Source of the DNA: Halobacteriovorax sp. JY17
Lineage (GTDB): Bacteria > Bdellovibrionota > Bacteriovoracia > Bacteriovoracales > Bacteriovoracaceae
Assembly: GCF_002753895.1 (NCBI RefSeq)
Contig: NZ_NJER01000002.1
Location: 496,001-560,000 of the forward strand
Direction of reading: 5' to 3'
DNA: 64,000 nt
The stretch's first letter is position 1, and the number at the start of each line of letters is the position of its first letter. Under the pieces are notes generated by a model. The model was not told the DNA's origin, searched no databases, and was given only the letters and a program-made list of their open reading frames with translations. A program made the position numbers and the translations under genes. Shown here piece after piece: positions 27,558 through 36,040 of this stretch.

Positions 27558-28043
27558 ATGAAATATATTCGTTCTTTTTTAATAGTGTATTCATTATTCT
27601 TAAGTTCTAGTCAGGTATTTGCTCAGAGCTTTAATGCAGGGGTGGGTTTTGGAAAACCATCTGAGTTTGTATTTCAGTCATATAAGAATCAAGAGCTTAT
27701 TTCTCTTCGTCTTTTGGGAGCAGTTAATAAAGCTGGGCTCTATCATGTTCCTAAAGATATTAAACTCATTACTCTCTTATCTCTTGCTGGAGGAACAAGT
27801 AAGGATGCAGAAGTCGAACAGATCATGATCGGGAGTGAGTCTCGAAAAGAAGTCATTAAGGTGAATTTATACGAGGCCATTAATGAGCAAGCTCATAGAG
27901 AATATGAATTTAATTCGAATGACACGATTTTTGTAAAGCATAAGAAACCTTTCATTAGTAACGACTCATGGAAAATTATCTCAGTAATAAGTGTTCTTCT
28001 AACTACTGCTTTAACAGCTATTGCTATTGATGATAAAATTTGA
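27558..28043 (+). CDS. SLBB-domain protein of polysaccharide export type
   Basis: A 161-residue protein with a signal peptide (ending QVFAQS) and an SLBB beta-grasp domain: ISLRLLGAVNKAGLYHVPKDIKLITLLSLAGGTSKDA ... FNSNDTIFVKH. A C-terminal hydrophobic helix (WKIISVISVLLTTALTAIAI) follows. The polysaccharide export N-domain seen in Wza is absent, so it is a short Wza-like or accessory export protein. It overlaps the next gene. TATAAT at 27541-27546 is a candidate -10, with a poorly spaced -35. Confidence 0.75.
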   Translation: MKYIRSFLIVYSLFLSSSQVFAQSFNAGVGFGKPSEFVFQSYKNQELISLRLLGAVNKAGLYHVPKDIKLITLLSLAGGTSKDAEVEQIMIGSESRKEVIKVNLYEAINEQAHREYEFNSNDTIFVKHKKPFISNDSWKIISVISVLLTTALTAIAIDDKI

Positions 28044-29325
28044 GTCACTAAATTATCCAGCGAGTAAGGTATCTGAAAAACTTTGTATATTCTTACTCGG
28101 GCTGATATTTGTTTCTAAAATTTCTCTAAAGTATCTCAAGGTTCCGCGAAATGTTCCCTACCTTATCTTTCAGCATGGATTACATCCTTATATAAATTTC
28201 GCTTTAAACTTCTTTGTAGGTGCTTTGATTTTATTTTACTTTGTTAGGAGAAAGAGGCATCACAAATTTAAACATCAGTATATATTCTTATTGATAATAA
28301 CAGCTTCTGTTTTATTAATTCAGACATTATTTCAAATTGCTTTCGTCCACCCATTTAATTCATGGGTTCTACAATTTGGAGGACTTGTTATAGCCTTAGC
28401 ATTGATTCAAATATATGGTGTGATGATTCCAGACATTTTCTCTGTTGATAAATTTGTAAAAACGATAAGAAATATTGCTGTACCTCTTGTTATTATTTCA
28501 GTGTGCTTGATTCCTGTGTTTAATATACAACTCTTTAGAGGGGGGCGTTTCATTGGAGTTTTCAAGCATATTCCTCATATGGTTTCAGCTTCAACCTTTG
28601 CTTTTATATTTTACTTTCCTCAAATTTTTAATCCTAAGATAAATATTTTAAAGCGCTATCTTACAATATTTATTCTCTTTATAGCTGTTTTCTTAACAGC
28701 AACGAAGGCCGCCATGATAACAATTCTCATTGTCTCGGGAGTTGGGGTATTGACCTTTGGAAATAAAGACAAGAATACTCGCATTTTTAAATTTGTCTTT
28801 GTTGTTCTAGGGGCGCTCTTCTTTCTCCTCTTTGGTGCTCAGCTGACAACCTTTCTCTATGAGGTTGCTTCTGGTCAAACTGGATTTCTGATGAGACCGG
28901 CTCAAGATGGAATAGCTACTCGAATGGAGGAGGTTACTCGTGGACTCCAGATGTTTATGGAGCATCCAAATTTCGGGCAGGGGATCCTCTATAAATTTAT
29001 GAGTAAGTCAGGTATCGACGTTGGGGGCTATAACTCATTTAAAGATCCACATAATATCTTTGTATCTGCAGGAGTTATTGGGGGATGGCCATTTATGGGA
29101 GTGATCATAATAGGCTTTATCCTTATGATTGTAGGGAGTTTTCGAGGAATATTAAAAGGGGATCAAAGTACGCAGGTTGCAGCTATCTTTCTACTCTCTC
29201 ACATTCCTGTTTTCGTCATTTATCATGTACATTTATCCCTTGGGGGAATGGGAGATCGGATGTATTGGCTTATTTTCGGCTACTTAGCTCTCAAGCTAGG
29301 GGAGAGTAATAAAAAAAGCGTGTAA
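28030..29325 (+). CDS. O-antigen ligase/polymerase-like membrane protein (Wzy/WaaL type)
   Basis: A multi-pass membrane protein of about 431 residues with the Wzy_C/WaaL signature late in the chain: the periplasmic loop with GRFIGVFKHIPHM and ATRMEEVTRGLQMFMEHPNFGQG, then DPHNIFVSAGVIGG, where HN is the conserved motif. It would polymerise or ligate surface polysaccharide repeats outside the inner membrane. The ATG at 28030 is preferred to an in-frame TTG at 28021; it overlaps the SLBB gene by 14 bases, so translation is probably coupled. No glycosyltransferase genes are nearby, so the rest of the pathway lies elsewhere. Confidence 0.82.
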   Translation: MIKFESLNYPASKVSEKLCIFLLGLIFVSKISLKYLKVPRNVPYLIFQHGLHPYINFALNFFVGALILFYFVRRKRHHKFKHQYIFLLIITASVLLIQTLFQIAFVHPFNSWVLQFGGLVIALALIQIYGVMIPDIFSVDKFVKTIRNIAVPLVIISVCLIPVFNIQLFRGGRFIGVFKHIPHMVSASTFAFIFYFPQIFNPKINILKRYLTIFILFIAVFLTATKAAMITILIVSGVGVLTFGNKDKNTRIFKFVFVVLGALFFLLFGAQLTTFLYEVASGQTGFLMRPAQDGIATRMEEVTRGLQMFMEHPNFGQGILYKFMSKSGIDVGGYNSFKDPHNIFVSAGVIGGWPFMGVIIIGFILMIVGSFRGILKGDQSTQVAAIFLLSHIPVFVIYHVHLSLGGMGDRMYWLIFGYLALKLGESNKKSV

Positions 29326-29396
29326 AACTTTTAATTTTTTCTTCTAAATTTCACAATTGTGCTATAAGTTCCACGAAATCAAACCAAGGAACGACC

Positions 29397-29480
29397 ATGA
29401 AAGCTGTTAGCAAGATTGACTACGCAATCATCTCTTTAATCTGTATTATTTTTATAATGAGTGTTCAGGCGCAACTATAA
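29397..29480 (+). CDS. 27-residue hydrophobic peptide (candidate small membrane protein or type I toxin)
   Basis: ATG at 29397 has an AAGGA ribosome site 6 bases upstream (29386-29390) and encodes a peptide beginning MKAVSKIDYAIISLICIIFI and ending MSVQAQL. One hydrophobic helix of about 15 residues follows a basic N-terminus, and the stop codon lies in the loop of a strong terminator. A TATAAG box (29363-29368) could be its -10. Size, topology and dedicated terminator resemble type I toxins or other small bacterial membrane proteins, but no antisense RNA promoter is evident. Confidence 0.5.
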   Translation: MKAVSKIDYAIISLICIIFIMSVQAQL

Positions 29481-29493
29481 AAGTTGCGCTTTT
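29469..29493 (+). terminator. Rho-independent terminator of the 27-residue peptide gene
   Basis: GCGCAACT and AGTTGCGC form an 8-base perfect stem with a 5-base loop, followed by TTTTCTCATTTT. A clear intrinsic terminator that overlaps the end of the small ORF. Confidence 0.8.
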
Positions 29494-29794
29494 CTCATTT
29501 TCCAATTATTTGAATTCAAGCTGTAAAAAATACTTTTAAAATCCAATGTCGCTCATGAGTCTTAATCTTGGACTCTATTCTTCAAACTAGTAAATTTAAA
29601 AATTTGAGATTCGGAAGATGGTTGAACCAAGTTTAAGAAAGGTGGAAGGATATAGCAGAAAAAAGCTTACTGAACACTTTTTAAAACCTATTAACACAAT
29701 TAATTTTTGTTAAAAAGGCGACCATTTAAAAAGTTCAATAAGGGTTACCGCCTTTGAGTTCTTTCACTCAAAAATTAGCTGAGAGAAATTAGCC
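29494..29794. other. Non-coding accessory stretch with hairpins and an ORF remnant
   Basis: No convincing gene is seen in these 300 bases. An ORF of 31 codons on the plus strand (29618-29713, start MVEPSLRKVEG) has no spaced ribosome site and could be a relic. Two hairpins stand near the ORF6N gene: AAAGGCG/CGCCTTT (29714-29755) and TTTGAGT/ACTCAAA (29753-29772). The first may end minus-strand transcription from the ORF6N gene. Confidence 0.4.
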
Positions 29795-30316
29795 TCATTT
29801 TTTCAGACCAATTTTTCTGCGATTAGGTGCAAGCTTTGGAGAAATTTGTACTTCAATATCATCAAGTCTTTCAAAGACGATTTTGAAAAGTTTATGAGTG
29901 CCTTGTTCAAGTTTATCAACTCTGCCTTCGACTGAATTTTCCATAGCAAGAAAGCTTCTGAGCTTGGTAAAAGTTCTCATGATGGCGATATTCACTTGGA
30001 TGGCCTGTTTACTATTTAAGACGGTTGATAACATTGCTACACCATTTTCAGTAAACATCATTGGCTTGCTTCTTCTTTTGTAACTCCAGCTATTTATGTT
30101 GTTTGAGGTCGCAAATTGCGACCGCAAAACGTCTAAGTCATCAGAATTACATTCAAGCATGAAGTCCTCTGGAAAACGCTCAATATTTCTTCTAACTTGC
30201 TCATTTAGCCTTTTGGTTTCAACTCCATAGAGTTTGGCCAAATCGCTGTCGAGTATAACTCGCTGGCCTCTAATTTCATAAATCATGTTTTGAATTTGAT
30301 CGATTGGAAAATCCAT
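29795..30316 (-). CDS. ORF6N-domain DNA-binding protein
   Basis: The N-terminal 90 residues (IRGQRVILDSDLAKLYGVETKRLNEQVRRN ... FPEDFML ... MMFTENGVAMLSTVLNS) are an ORF6N/KilA-N-type domain, found mainly in phage anti-repressor-like and mobile-element proteins. The C-terminal part is a helical coiled coil. At 173 residues it is the usual size of chromosomal ORF6N genes. It lies between a small peptide gene and tRNA-Leu, so it is probably acquired DNA, but no integrase or direct repeats are seen. The ribosome site is AGGAGGAAG. Confidence 0.88.
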   Translation of the reverse strand: MDFPIDQIQNMIYEIRGQRVILDSDLAKLYGVETKRLNEQVRRNIERFPEDFMLECNSDDLDVLRSQFATSNNINSWSYKRRSKPMMFTENGVAMLSTVLNSKQAIQVNIAIMRTFTKLRSFLAMENSVEGRVDKLEQGTHKLFKIVFERLDDIEVQISPKLAPNRRKIGLKK

Positions 30317-30512
30317 AAAGCTTCCTCCTGTGCAAAGCAGGAGAGAGTATTAAGAAAATTATTGAGAGGCTATTTTTGTATGGGCTACAGGACGAGTTTT
30401 TCCATTTTTGAAATGAAGCTATTCTTTAAATACTTAAGTGAATAATTCTATAAAATCTGTCTCAACTATATAAGGGGTTAGAAAGCTTTGATGGTTCGAA
30501 TAATTTGACAGA

Positions 30513-30596
30513 TGGTGGCCCGGGCCGGACTTGAACCGGCACGCCCGAAAGCAACGGATTTTGAATCCGTCGTGTCTACCATTTCACCACCGGGCC
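30513..30596 (-). tRNA. tRNA-Leu (anticodon CAA)
   Basis: On the minus strand GGCCCGG and CCGGGCC pair as the 7-base acceptor stem, followed by A and an encoded CCA. The anticodon stem ACGGA/TCCGT encloses TTCAAAA, giving anticodon CAA (reads UUG). The T arm is GCCGG-TTCAAGT-CCGGC and there is a long variable arm, as expected for a class II leucine tRNA. Length is 84 bases with CCA. Confidence 0.96.
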
Positions 30597-30608
30597 ATTT
30601 GTATTGGT

Positions 30609-30637
30609 ATAGTAGGAACTATGGCCATAATAGTCAA
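30609..30637 (-). promoter_or_regulatory. Sigma70-type promoter of tRNA-Leu
   Basis: On the minus strand TTGACT, a 17-base spacer and TACTAT stand 13 bases before the tRNA 5' end. This is near consensus and correctly spaced. Confidence 0.75.
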
Positions 30638-30777
30638 TAATTTACTCGCGTATTTTACATTGATGCGAGGAGTAAGACTTCTGAATCGCCTTACTCTTTC
30701 TCTCAACTATGGGCCTTTTTGTAATGAATAAGCACTCTTTTTTTAAGTAAATTATATTTGTATTCCGAATAGATCTT

Positions 30778-32037
30778 ATGAAGAAGAAATCACTTTTAGA
30801 GATAAATAGAGAAGTCATAGAGTTAGTCCAAGGGATAAAGATCTTAGATAAAATAAGTTGGCCTAAGGAAGTTGAGAGAGATTTCTTCGATAGTCGTCTA
30901 AGAAAATCAAAATTTAAAATAGATTTCAAATATCCTAAATATGATTTCCATGATCAAAGAGAGAGATTAGAAAAGTTAAAAAAACTAGTTTCTAGCGAAG
31001 ATCCATTATATCAATTTACTGCTTCTACTATAGAGAGCTATTGTAAATCTTTCGATATGATACATTCTGTGGGCTCAAAAGATTTTGAGGATTTAAGTAT
31101 TGAAGTCTATGGTAAGCCGACTCACTTACTCTTTGGAAGTAAATACTCTCATCTTGAAACAGCGAAGATATTTATTAAGTCCTTAGAAGATTATGAACAT
31201 CCTTATATGAAAGATGTTCAAAATCTTATTTCAGCTAAAGATCTTAGAAAGAAGTTGCAAAGTGAGTCGACAAAGTTCTTTGGAGAATATTCTCCTTCAG
31301 TAACCTTGAGTGACACTCTTGTTTCTAAGGCCGCGGCAGGAAAGAGTTATGTTAGATTAAGAAAAGGAGAGATGTTCACCGGCTATGACCATGATCAGCT
31401 TCTTGTTCACGAAATTATGACCCACTCACTTACTGCTATTAATGGATCTCTCCAAGAGAAGCTCCCTCTTCTTTCAATGGGAGCCGCTAGAACAACTAAG
31501 ACCCAAGAAGGGCTTGCTACATTTTCAGAGATCATTACAGGCTCGTTGGATTTAAGCCGTCTAAAGAGAATTTGTCTGCGAGTAATTGCTCTAGATATGG
31601 CCTTAAATGGGGCAGACTTCTACGAACTCTTTAATTTCTTTCTAAGTCATAATAGTGGTAATGAAAAAGATTGTTATTTATCGGCATCTCGAATTCTTAG
31701 AGGTGGCTATGCTTCTGGTGGAATTTGTTTTACTAAGGATGGTGTTTATTTAGAAGGACTCATTCGAGTGCATAGCTTTTTTAGGTGGGCGTTTAAGTCT
31801 GGTAATTTAGATTTAGTTCACCTCTTATTTTGTGGAAGATTGGATATCAATGATATTTTTCTATTAAGCCCTTCTTTAGAAAATGGAGATATTTCAGCAC
31901 CTAAGTTTTTACCAACTTGGTATACGAATATAGATCTCTTCGCAGGAAAGCTTGCTTTCTCTCTAATCTTAAATGGGATTGACTTAGATTTAGTTGAGAA
32001 GCATTTCTCAACTAAAAATCTAAAAGCAGCTGCTTAG
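30778..32037 (+). CDS. DUF1704 / QEGLA-motif metallopeptidase-like protein
   Basis: The central motif HEIMTH (H211-E212 ... H216) and the family-defining TQEGLATFSE (QEGLA at 243-247) identify the DUF1704 family, annotated in databases as 'flavohemoglobin expression-modulating QEGLA motif protein'. The family is now known to include eukaryotic tubulin-tyrosine carboxypeptidases (MATCAP), with HExxxH plus a Glu as zinc ligands, so a carboxypeptidase activity is likely. It is convergent with, and overlaps by 4 bases, a P1/DmpA peptidase that follows a tandem ATP-grasp ligase. That trio suggests synthesis and trimming of a peptide (inference). No ribosome site precedes the ATG. Confidence 0.85.
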   Translation: MKKKSLLEINREVIELVQGIKILDKISWPKEVERDFFDSRLRKSKFKIDFKYPKYDFHDQRERLEKLKKLVSSEDPLYQFTASTIESYCKSFDMIHSVGSKDFEDLSIEVYGKPTHLLFGSKYSHLETAKIFIKSLEDYEHPYMKDVQNLISAKDLRKKLQSESTKFFGEYSPSVTLSDTLVSKAAAGKSYVRLRKGEMFTGYDHDQLLVHEIMTHSLTAINGSLQEKLPLLSMGAARTTKTQEGLATFSEIITGSLDLSRLKRICLRVIALDMALNGADFYELFNFFLSHNSGNEKDCYLSASRILRGGYASGGICFTKDGVYLEGLIRVHSFFRWAFKSGNLDLVHLLFCGRLDINDIFLLSPSLENGDISAPKFLPTWYTNIDLFAGKLAFSLILNGIDLDLVEKHFSTKNLKAAA

Positions 32038-33146
32038 TACTTATCTCTTAATTTATTTTTTAAATGTGAAAATTTTTCTATAATATTTTTTAGCTCGTAT
32101 CTATTGATTCCTGGAACTTCATGATTATCTAAGCCTGTCATAGTATCAGAGTAGCTTAGGGAATTTAAAATAGCTTCCTCTGTAGCTTCGATAACTGCTC
32201 TATAGGCACCATTCATATGATCTTCCATAATGACATTGAGTTTTGAGTGAGGTTTCTTATTATCGTGTTTTAAAATATTTCCTGTCGAAAATCCAACGAC
32301 AATTTCTCCACTACCATGTGCCGCAATTGTCCCAACTCTTCCAATTCCTAGAGCCGCACGCTTACAGAGTCTATTGATCTGATTTACAGTACAAGGTATA
32401 TCGGTTGCAACGACAACAATAATTGATCCATAATTATCAACTCTCTTCTTGTAGTCTCCTTGTAGTGGCTCTAGAATTTGTCCAACAGGGTACCCGTCAA
32501 TTTTCATATCCTTCATGTAACCAAAATTTGACATCACAAGCACTCCGACTGTGTAGTCAATTCCTTCAATGCTGACAATTCGGCTAGAGCTTCCAATTCC
32601 ACCTTTTAGATCACAGCAGACCATTCCTGTTCCGCCGCCAACTGAGCCCTGAGGGAATTTACCACTCTTGCAATCTTTGATGGCAGAGAGGACATGCTTT
32701 TCTTCAATATGAAAGTTAATGCTATCATTTAAAAAACTATCATCACATTCCCCAACAACGGGAATGATGACGTATCTCTGATCCCAGATTTTATTAAATT
32801 TCTTACTCATCCATTTACTTATGCCTTGGCCTACGTGACCAACTGACATTGTATTAGTTAAAGCGATGGGGGTTTCTAGAATTCCCCATTCTTTTATTTG
32901 AGTGATTCCTGAAAGTTCTCCGGCACCATTTAGGATGAAGCTTCCAGCAATCAATTTCTTATTGAAAATATTCTCGTTTGGCATAATGACTGTTACACCA
33001 GTTTTAATATTTTCTTCTTGATCGAGAGTGCAATGACCAACCTTAACGCCTTTAACATCTGTGATTGAGTTGAACTTTCCCGTAGGCATTTCTCCAATCT
33101 TTACACCTAATTCGCGCACTCCTTGTGGAGGAATATAATTTTTCAT
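32034..33146 (-). CDS. P1 family peptidase (DmpA-like aminopeptidase/D-esterase, self-processing)
   Basis: A 370-residue N-terminal-nucleophile peptidase of the DmpA/S58 family. Signatures are ITDVKGVKVGHCTL at the start, LNGAGELSG, GSVGGGTGMVCC, and DNYGSIIVVVATDIP, where self-cleavage between G240 and S241 should expose the catalytic Ser. DmpA-type enzymes release N-terminal residues, including D- or beta-amino acids. Its start overlaps the stop of the tandem ATP-grasp gene (ATGA), so the two are translationally coupled and probably act on the same peptide. There is no signal peptide. Confidence 0.93.
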   Translation of the reverse strand: MKNYIPPQGVRELGVKIGEMPTGKFNSITDVKGVKVGHCTLDQEENIKTGVTVIMPNENIFNKKLIAGSFILNGAGELSGITQIKEWGILETPIALTNTMSVGHVGQGISKWMSKKFNKIWDQRYVIIPVVGECDDSFLNDSINFHIEEKHVLSAIKDCKSGKFPQGSVGGGTGMVCCDLKGGIGSSSRIVSIEGIDYTVGVLVMSNFGYMKDMKIDGYPVGQILEPLQGDYKKRVDNYGSIIVVVATDIPCTVNQINRLCKRAALGIGRVGTIAAHGSGEIVVGFSTGNILKHDNKKPHSKLNVIMEDHMNGAYRAVIEATEEAILNSLSYSDTMTGLDNHEVPGINRYELKNIIEKFSHLKNKLRDKY

Positions 33147-35155
33147 TGTTGTGCACTCTTTCTCCAGCGTCTTATTGCTGGCTTTAAAATTTGATCGATT
33201 AATTTGTTGTAATTAAGTCCATTCTTATTAGCAATAATAGGAAGGTCGCTGAAGTCGGGGCTTAACCCTGGTAGAGGATTCACTTCAATAAAGTAAATCT
33301 TCTCATCGCTAGTAATTCTAAAATCAATGCGAGCAACATCACGACACCCTGTTGCTTTAAAGATTCCCTTTGATGTCTTTAAAAGTGCTTTCTTCAGTTT
33401 ATCATTAAGTTCAGGAGGACTGATCACTTGAAATTCACTATTATTAAGAGGGTCATCAATTTGTTTTAATTCATAGGAATATACTGGGAATTCACTATTT
33501 CCTTTGAAAACAATCTCACTAATACCTATTACTTTAACTGTAGAATTTTCAAGTAAACCAACTGTTACTTCTCTTCCTGTAATATATTCTTCTGCAAGTA
33601 GTAGAGAACTAAAGTCGCTGAATCTTTCATTAATAAATGATTTAAGTTCTTCGTCACTATTAACAACAGAGTTATTATATATTCCTTTGGATGAACCTTC
33701 TTGGTTAGGCTTTACAATTATTGGATAGGTTAAATCGTGGACATACTTCTGAGATCTAGGATTAATGAGGGCCGATCTTGGAACGTAGAATCCTGATTGA
33801 GCAACAATTTTTGAAGCGATTGACTTATTGAGGGTAAGGCATAAGCAAGTAGCGTCACTTCCAGTGTGTTCAATACTCAAGAGGTCACATAGGGCAGGGA
33901 CCTGGGCCTCTCTTGAGGACTTGTTAATTCCTTCGGCAATATTAAAGACAACATTGATATTCTCTCTTTCAAGATTTGTTGCAAGGTCTTTATTCGCTTC
34001 AATCATCTTACAATCAAAACCATTAAAATCAATAGCTTCCTTTATTGCGTTAACGGTATCTTGAGAGTCAAACTCTGCTTCAATCTCATAACCATCTTCA
34101 CCTGCTTTCTTTCTTTTAAGATTGTAAACAAGAGCAACATTTGGTTTCGCTTTCTTTAATGGTCGAACTTTCTTTATTCCAGAGTTATTAGAACGATTTG
34201 TAGCAGCTTCAAGAATTTTACTTATAGTCTGTCCATAGTCTAATCCAAGTAGTGAGGTTGCTGCAAAGATTCCAGCGCCTTCTTGTAAGCTTGGAAGAGC
34301 GTTGACTTCGATAAAGTAAATATCCCCTGTGGGGGTGACTCTAAAGTCTGCTCTCGCCATATCATTAATTCCAAGAGATGAGACGACTACTTTCATATAT
34401 TCTTTAATTTTTAGATTTGCATCTTCTGAAATTTCAGCTGGACAGAGAACACTAATGAGATCGTCGTCACCATTTTTCATTTCATAGTCATAAATATTTG
34501 ACCCGTTCACAGCGGTTCCAACATATTCAATAGGCTCTAAAACCCCATCATGACCTAGACCTGAAATATAGGGAATTGTGATATCCTTTCCCTCTATATA
34601 GTCTTCTACAATTAATCCATGAGAGAATTCTTTTAGAGATGCTTTTGCATACTTTAGAAAAGATGTCTTATCTTTACACTTTGAATCTTGCGTAATTCCT
34701 TTTGAGGAGCCTTCAAAGTTTGGTTTAACAAATACAGGGTAGTTTAACTCATCTGCAATTAGATCTATTTCCTGTGAACTTGAAATAAAGTATCCCTTAG
34801 GGGCGGGAACACCTTTGGCCATCACGACACTTTTACAAAGAAATTTATCTAGAGTTAGAAAACACGCATAAGGTCCTGAGCCAACATATTTTAGATTAAG
34901 TTGTTCAAAGACTGTAGGTGCATAGGCTTCTCTTCCCATGCCAATATAGCCCTCAGCTGTATTAAAAATAATATCAGGATTTGAGTTCTTTAAGAGATCT
35001 ATCCATTTACCATCTTTCGTCATTTCTACAGGAACTACTGTATGAGTTTCACCTTTCAAACCCTCTGTTATTGATGCGATAACGTCTTGAGTGTCGAATT
35101 CAGCCTCTTCCATGGAAGTGGATCTTTTTAGGTTGTAGACAAACGCAATTTTCAT
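33143..35155 (-). CDS. Tandem ATP-grasp ligase (two D-Ala-D-Ala ligase-like modules in one chain)
   Basis: The protein is an internal duplication: residues about 1-325 and 338-670 each begin KIAFVYNLKR or NVALVYNLKR, each has EAEFD-xQD, an NxAEG segment, a YPVFVKPNFEGSSKGI or YPIIVKPNQEGSSKGI ATP-binding strand, and a closing FIEVNALPSLQEG or FIEVNPLPGLSPD metal-binding motif. Both modules look catalytically complete. The fold is that of D-alanine-D-alanine ligase, but the substrates are probably other amino acids. The ATG at 35155 is preferred over an in-frame TTG six bases upstream. It is coupled to a DmpA-like peptidase, suggesting a peptide-forming and peptide-cleaving pair. Confidence 0.9.
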   Translation of the reverse strand: MKIAFVYNLKRSTSMEEAEFDTQDVIASITEGLKGETHTVVPVEMTKDGKWIDLLKNSNPDIIFNTAEGYIGMGREAYAPTVFEQLNLKYVGSGPYACFLTLDKFLCKSVVMAKGVPAPKGYFISSSQEIDLIADELNYPVFVKPNFEGSSKGITQDSKCKDKTSFLKYAKASLKEFSHGLIVEDYIEGKDITIPYISGLGHDGVLEPIEYVGTAVNGSNIYDYEMKNGDDDLISVLCPAEISEDANLKIKEYMKVVVSSLGINDMARADFRVTPTGDIYFIEVNALPSLQEGAGIFAATSLLGLDYGQTISKILEAATNRSNNSGIKKVRPLKKAKPNVALVYNLKRKKAGEDGYEIEAEFDSQDTVNAIKEAIDFNGFDCKMIEANKDLATNLERENINVVFNIAEGINKSSREAQVPALCDLLSIEHTGSDATCLCLTLNKSIASKIVAQSGFYVPRSALINPRSQKYVHDLTYPIIVKPNQEGSSKGIYNNSVVNSDEELKSFINERFSDFSSLLLAEEYITGREVTVGLLENSTVKVIGISEIVFKGNSEFPVYSYELKQIDDPLNNSEFQVISPPELNDKLKKALLKTSKGIFKATGCRDVARIDFRITSDEKIYFIEVNPLPGLSPDFSDLPIIANKNGLNYNKLIDQILKPAIRRWRKSAQQ

Positions 35156-35395
35156 AAGCAACTCACTATTTAGTAAAAGTGTTGATTTAGACGAATAATA
35201 GCTGATGTTTAAATTGAAAGAAAGAAAAAGGAGCTTCTCTTAGAAGGGGAGCTGTTTCAGAAGGCTCCCTACTTACTTTCTAGGTTTGACTAATAAATAG
35301 ACAATTACTTGTAAATCTTTCAAGTACTTAAAATATGGTTGATGCGCGACGCGTTTGTTGGTACTTTTTCATATAATTTATTGAGGATAAGTACT

Positions 35396-36040
35396 ATGGA
35401 TAGAAGACCACTGAAAACAAGGGGCGCTAGTTGGGCCAAGAATCTTGCTGCAAGTTTAGCACAGCTTGGATTAACTCCAAATCTCATCTCTCTATTGAGT
35501 GTGGTCTTTGCATTTCTCGTTTTATTTGCAGGTAGTTTGGCCAAGTCAAATCCGTCTTACTTCTTAATTTGTGCGGGATTAATACAGCTTCGACTTTTGT
35601 GTAATCTTCTTGATGGAATGGTTGCTGTTGAGCACGGGAAATCTTCTGCTAACGGAGAGTTATTTAATGATGTTCCAGACCGATTCGCAGATATTTTCAT
35701 TATAGTAGGAGCAAGCTTTTCAATTGTTGATGATGGTTACGTTATAAGTCCATTAAACCTTGCTTGGATTGCTTCGAGTCTGGCAGTGATCACTGCTTAT
35801 ATTAGAGTTCTTGGGAAATCTCTTGGAACAAGTTCATACTTTATAGGGCCAATGGCAAAACAGCATAGAATGTTTTTGTTAACGCTTGCTCTGATCATTG
35901 AATTCTTTCTCATAGGAAGCTCATTTTCAACGAAGATCCTCTATATCGCATTAGTGATTATTGCTACTGGAAGTTTAGTGACTACTTTTAGAAGGCTGAG
36001 AATAATTTCTTCTGATCTCTTAAAGGGAAATCTTAAATGA
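35396..36040 (+). CDS. CDP-alcohol phosphatidyltransferase family protein (YnbA-like)
   Basis: A multi-pass membrane enzyme of 214 residues that would join a CDP-activated lipid to an alcohol. The motif region reads LLDGMVAVEHGKSSANGELFNDVPDRFAD. Relative to the canonical D-x2-D-G-x2-A-R-x8-G-x3-D-x3-D, the first Asp is Asn and the Arg is Val, and another Asp is Asn; this departure is seen in the YnbA-like branch. The true start is probably the ATG at 35396 with GAGGA 8 bases upstream, not a TTG at 35339. It overlaps the CdsA-like gene by 4 bases (ATGA). Confidence 0.8.
   Translation: MDRRPLKTRGASWAKNLAASLAQLGLTPNLISLLSVVFAFLVLFAGSLAKSNPSYFLICAGLIQLRLLCNLLDGMVAVEHGKSSANGELFNDVPDRFADIFIIVGASFSIVDDGYVISPLNLAWIASSLAVITAYIRVLGKSLGTSSYFIGPMAKQHRMFLLTLALIIEFFLIGSSFSTKILYIALVIIATGSLVTTFRRLRIISSDLLKGNLK

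Noticed and set aside
29618-29713. 31-codon plus-strand ORF (MVEPSLRKVEG...)
   Set aside because: The purine run before ATG has no spacing and no family is recognised; treated as a possible relic only.
30531-30731. Plus-strand ORF of 66 codons over tRNA-Leu
   Set aside because: It overlaps the tRNA and its promoter and has no family likeness.
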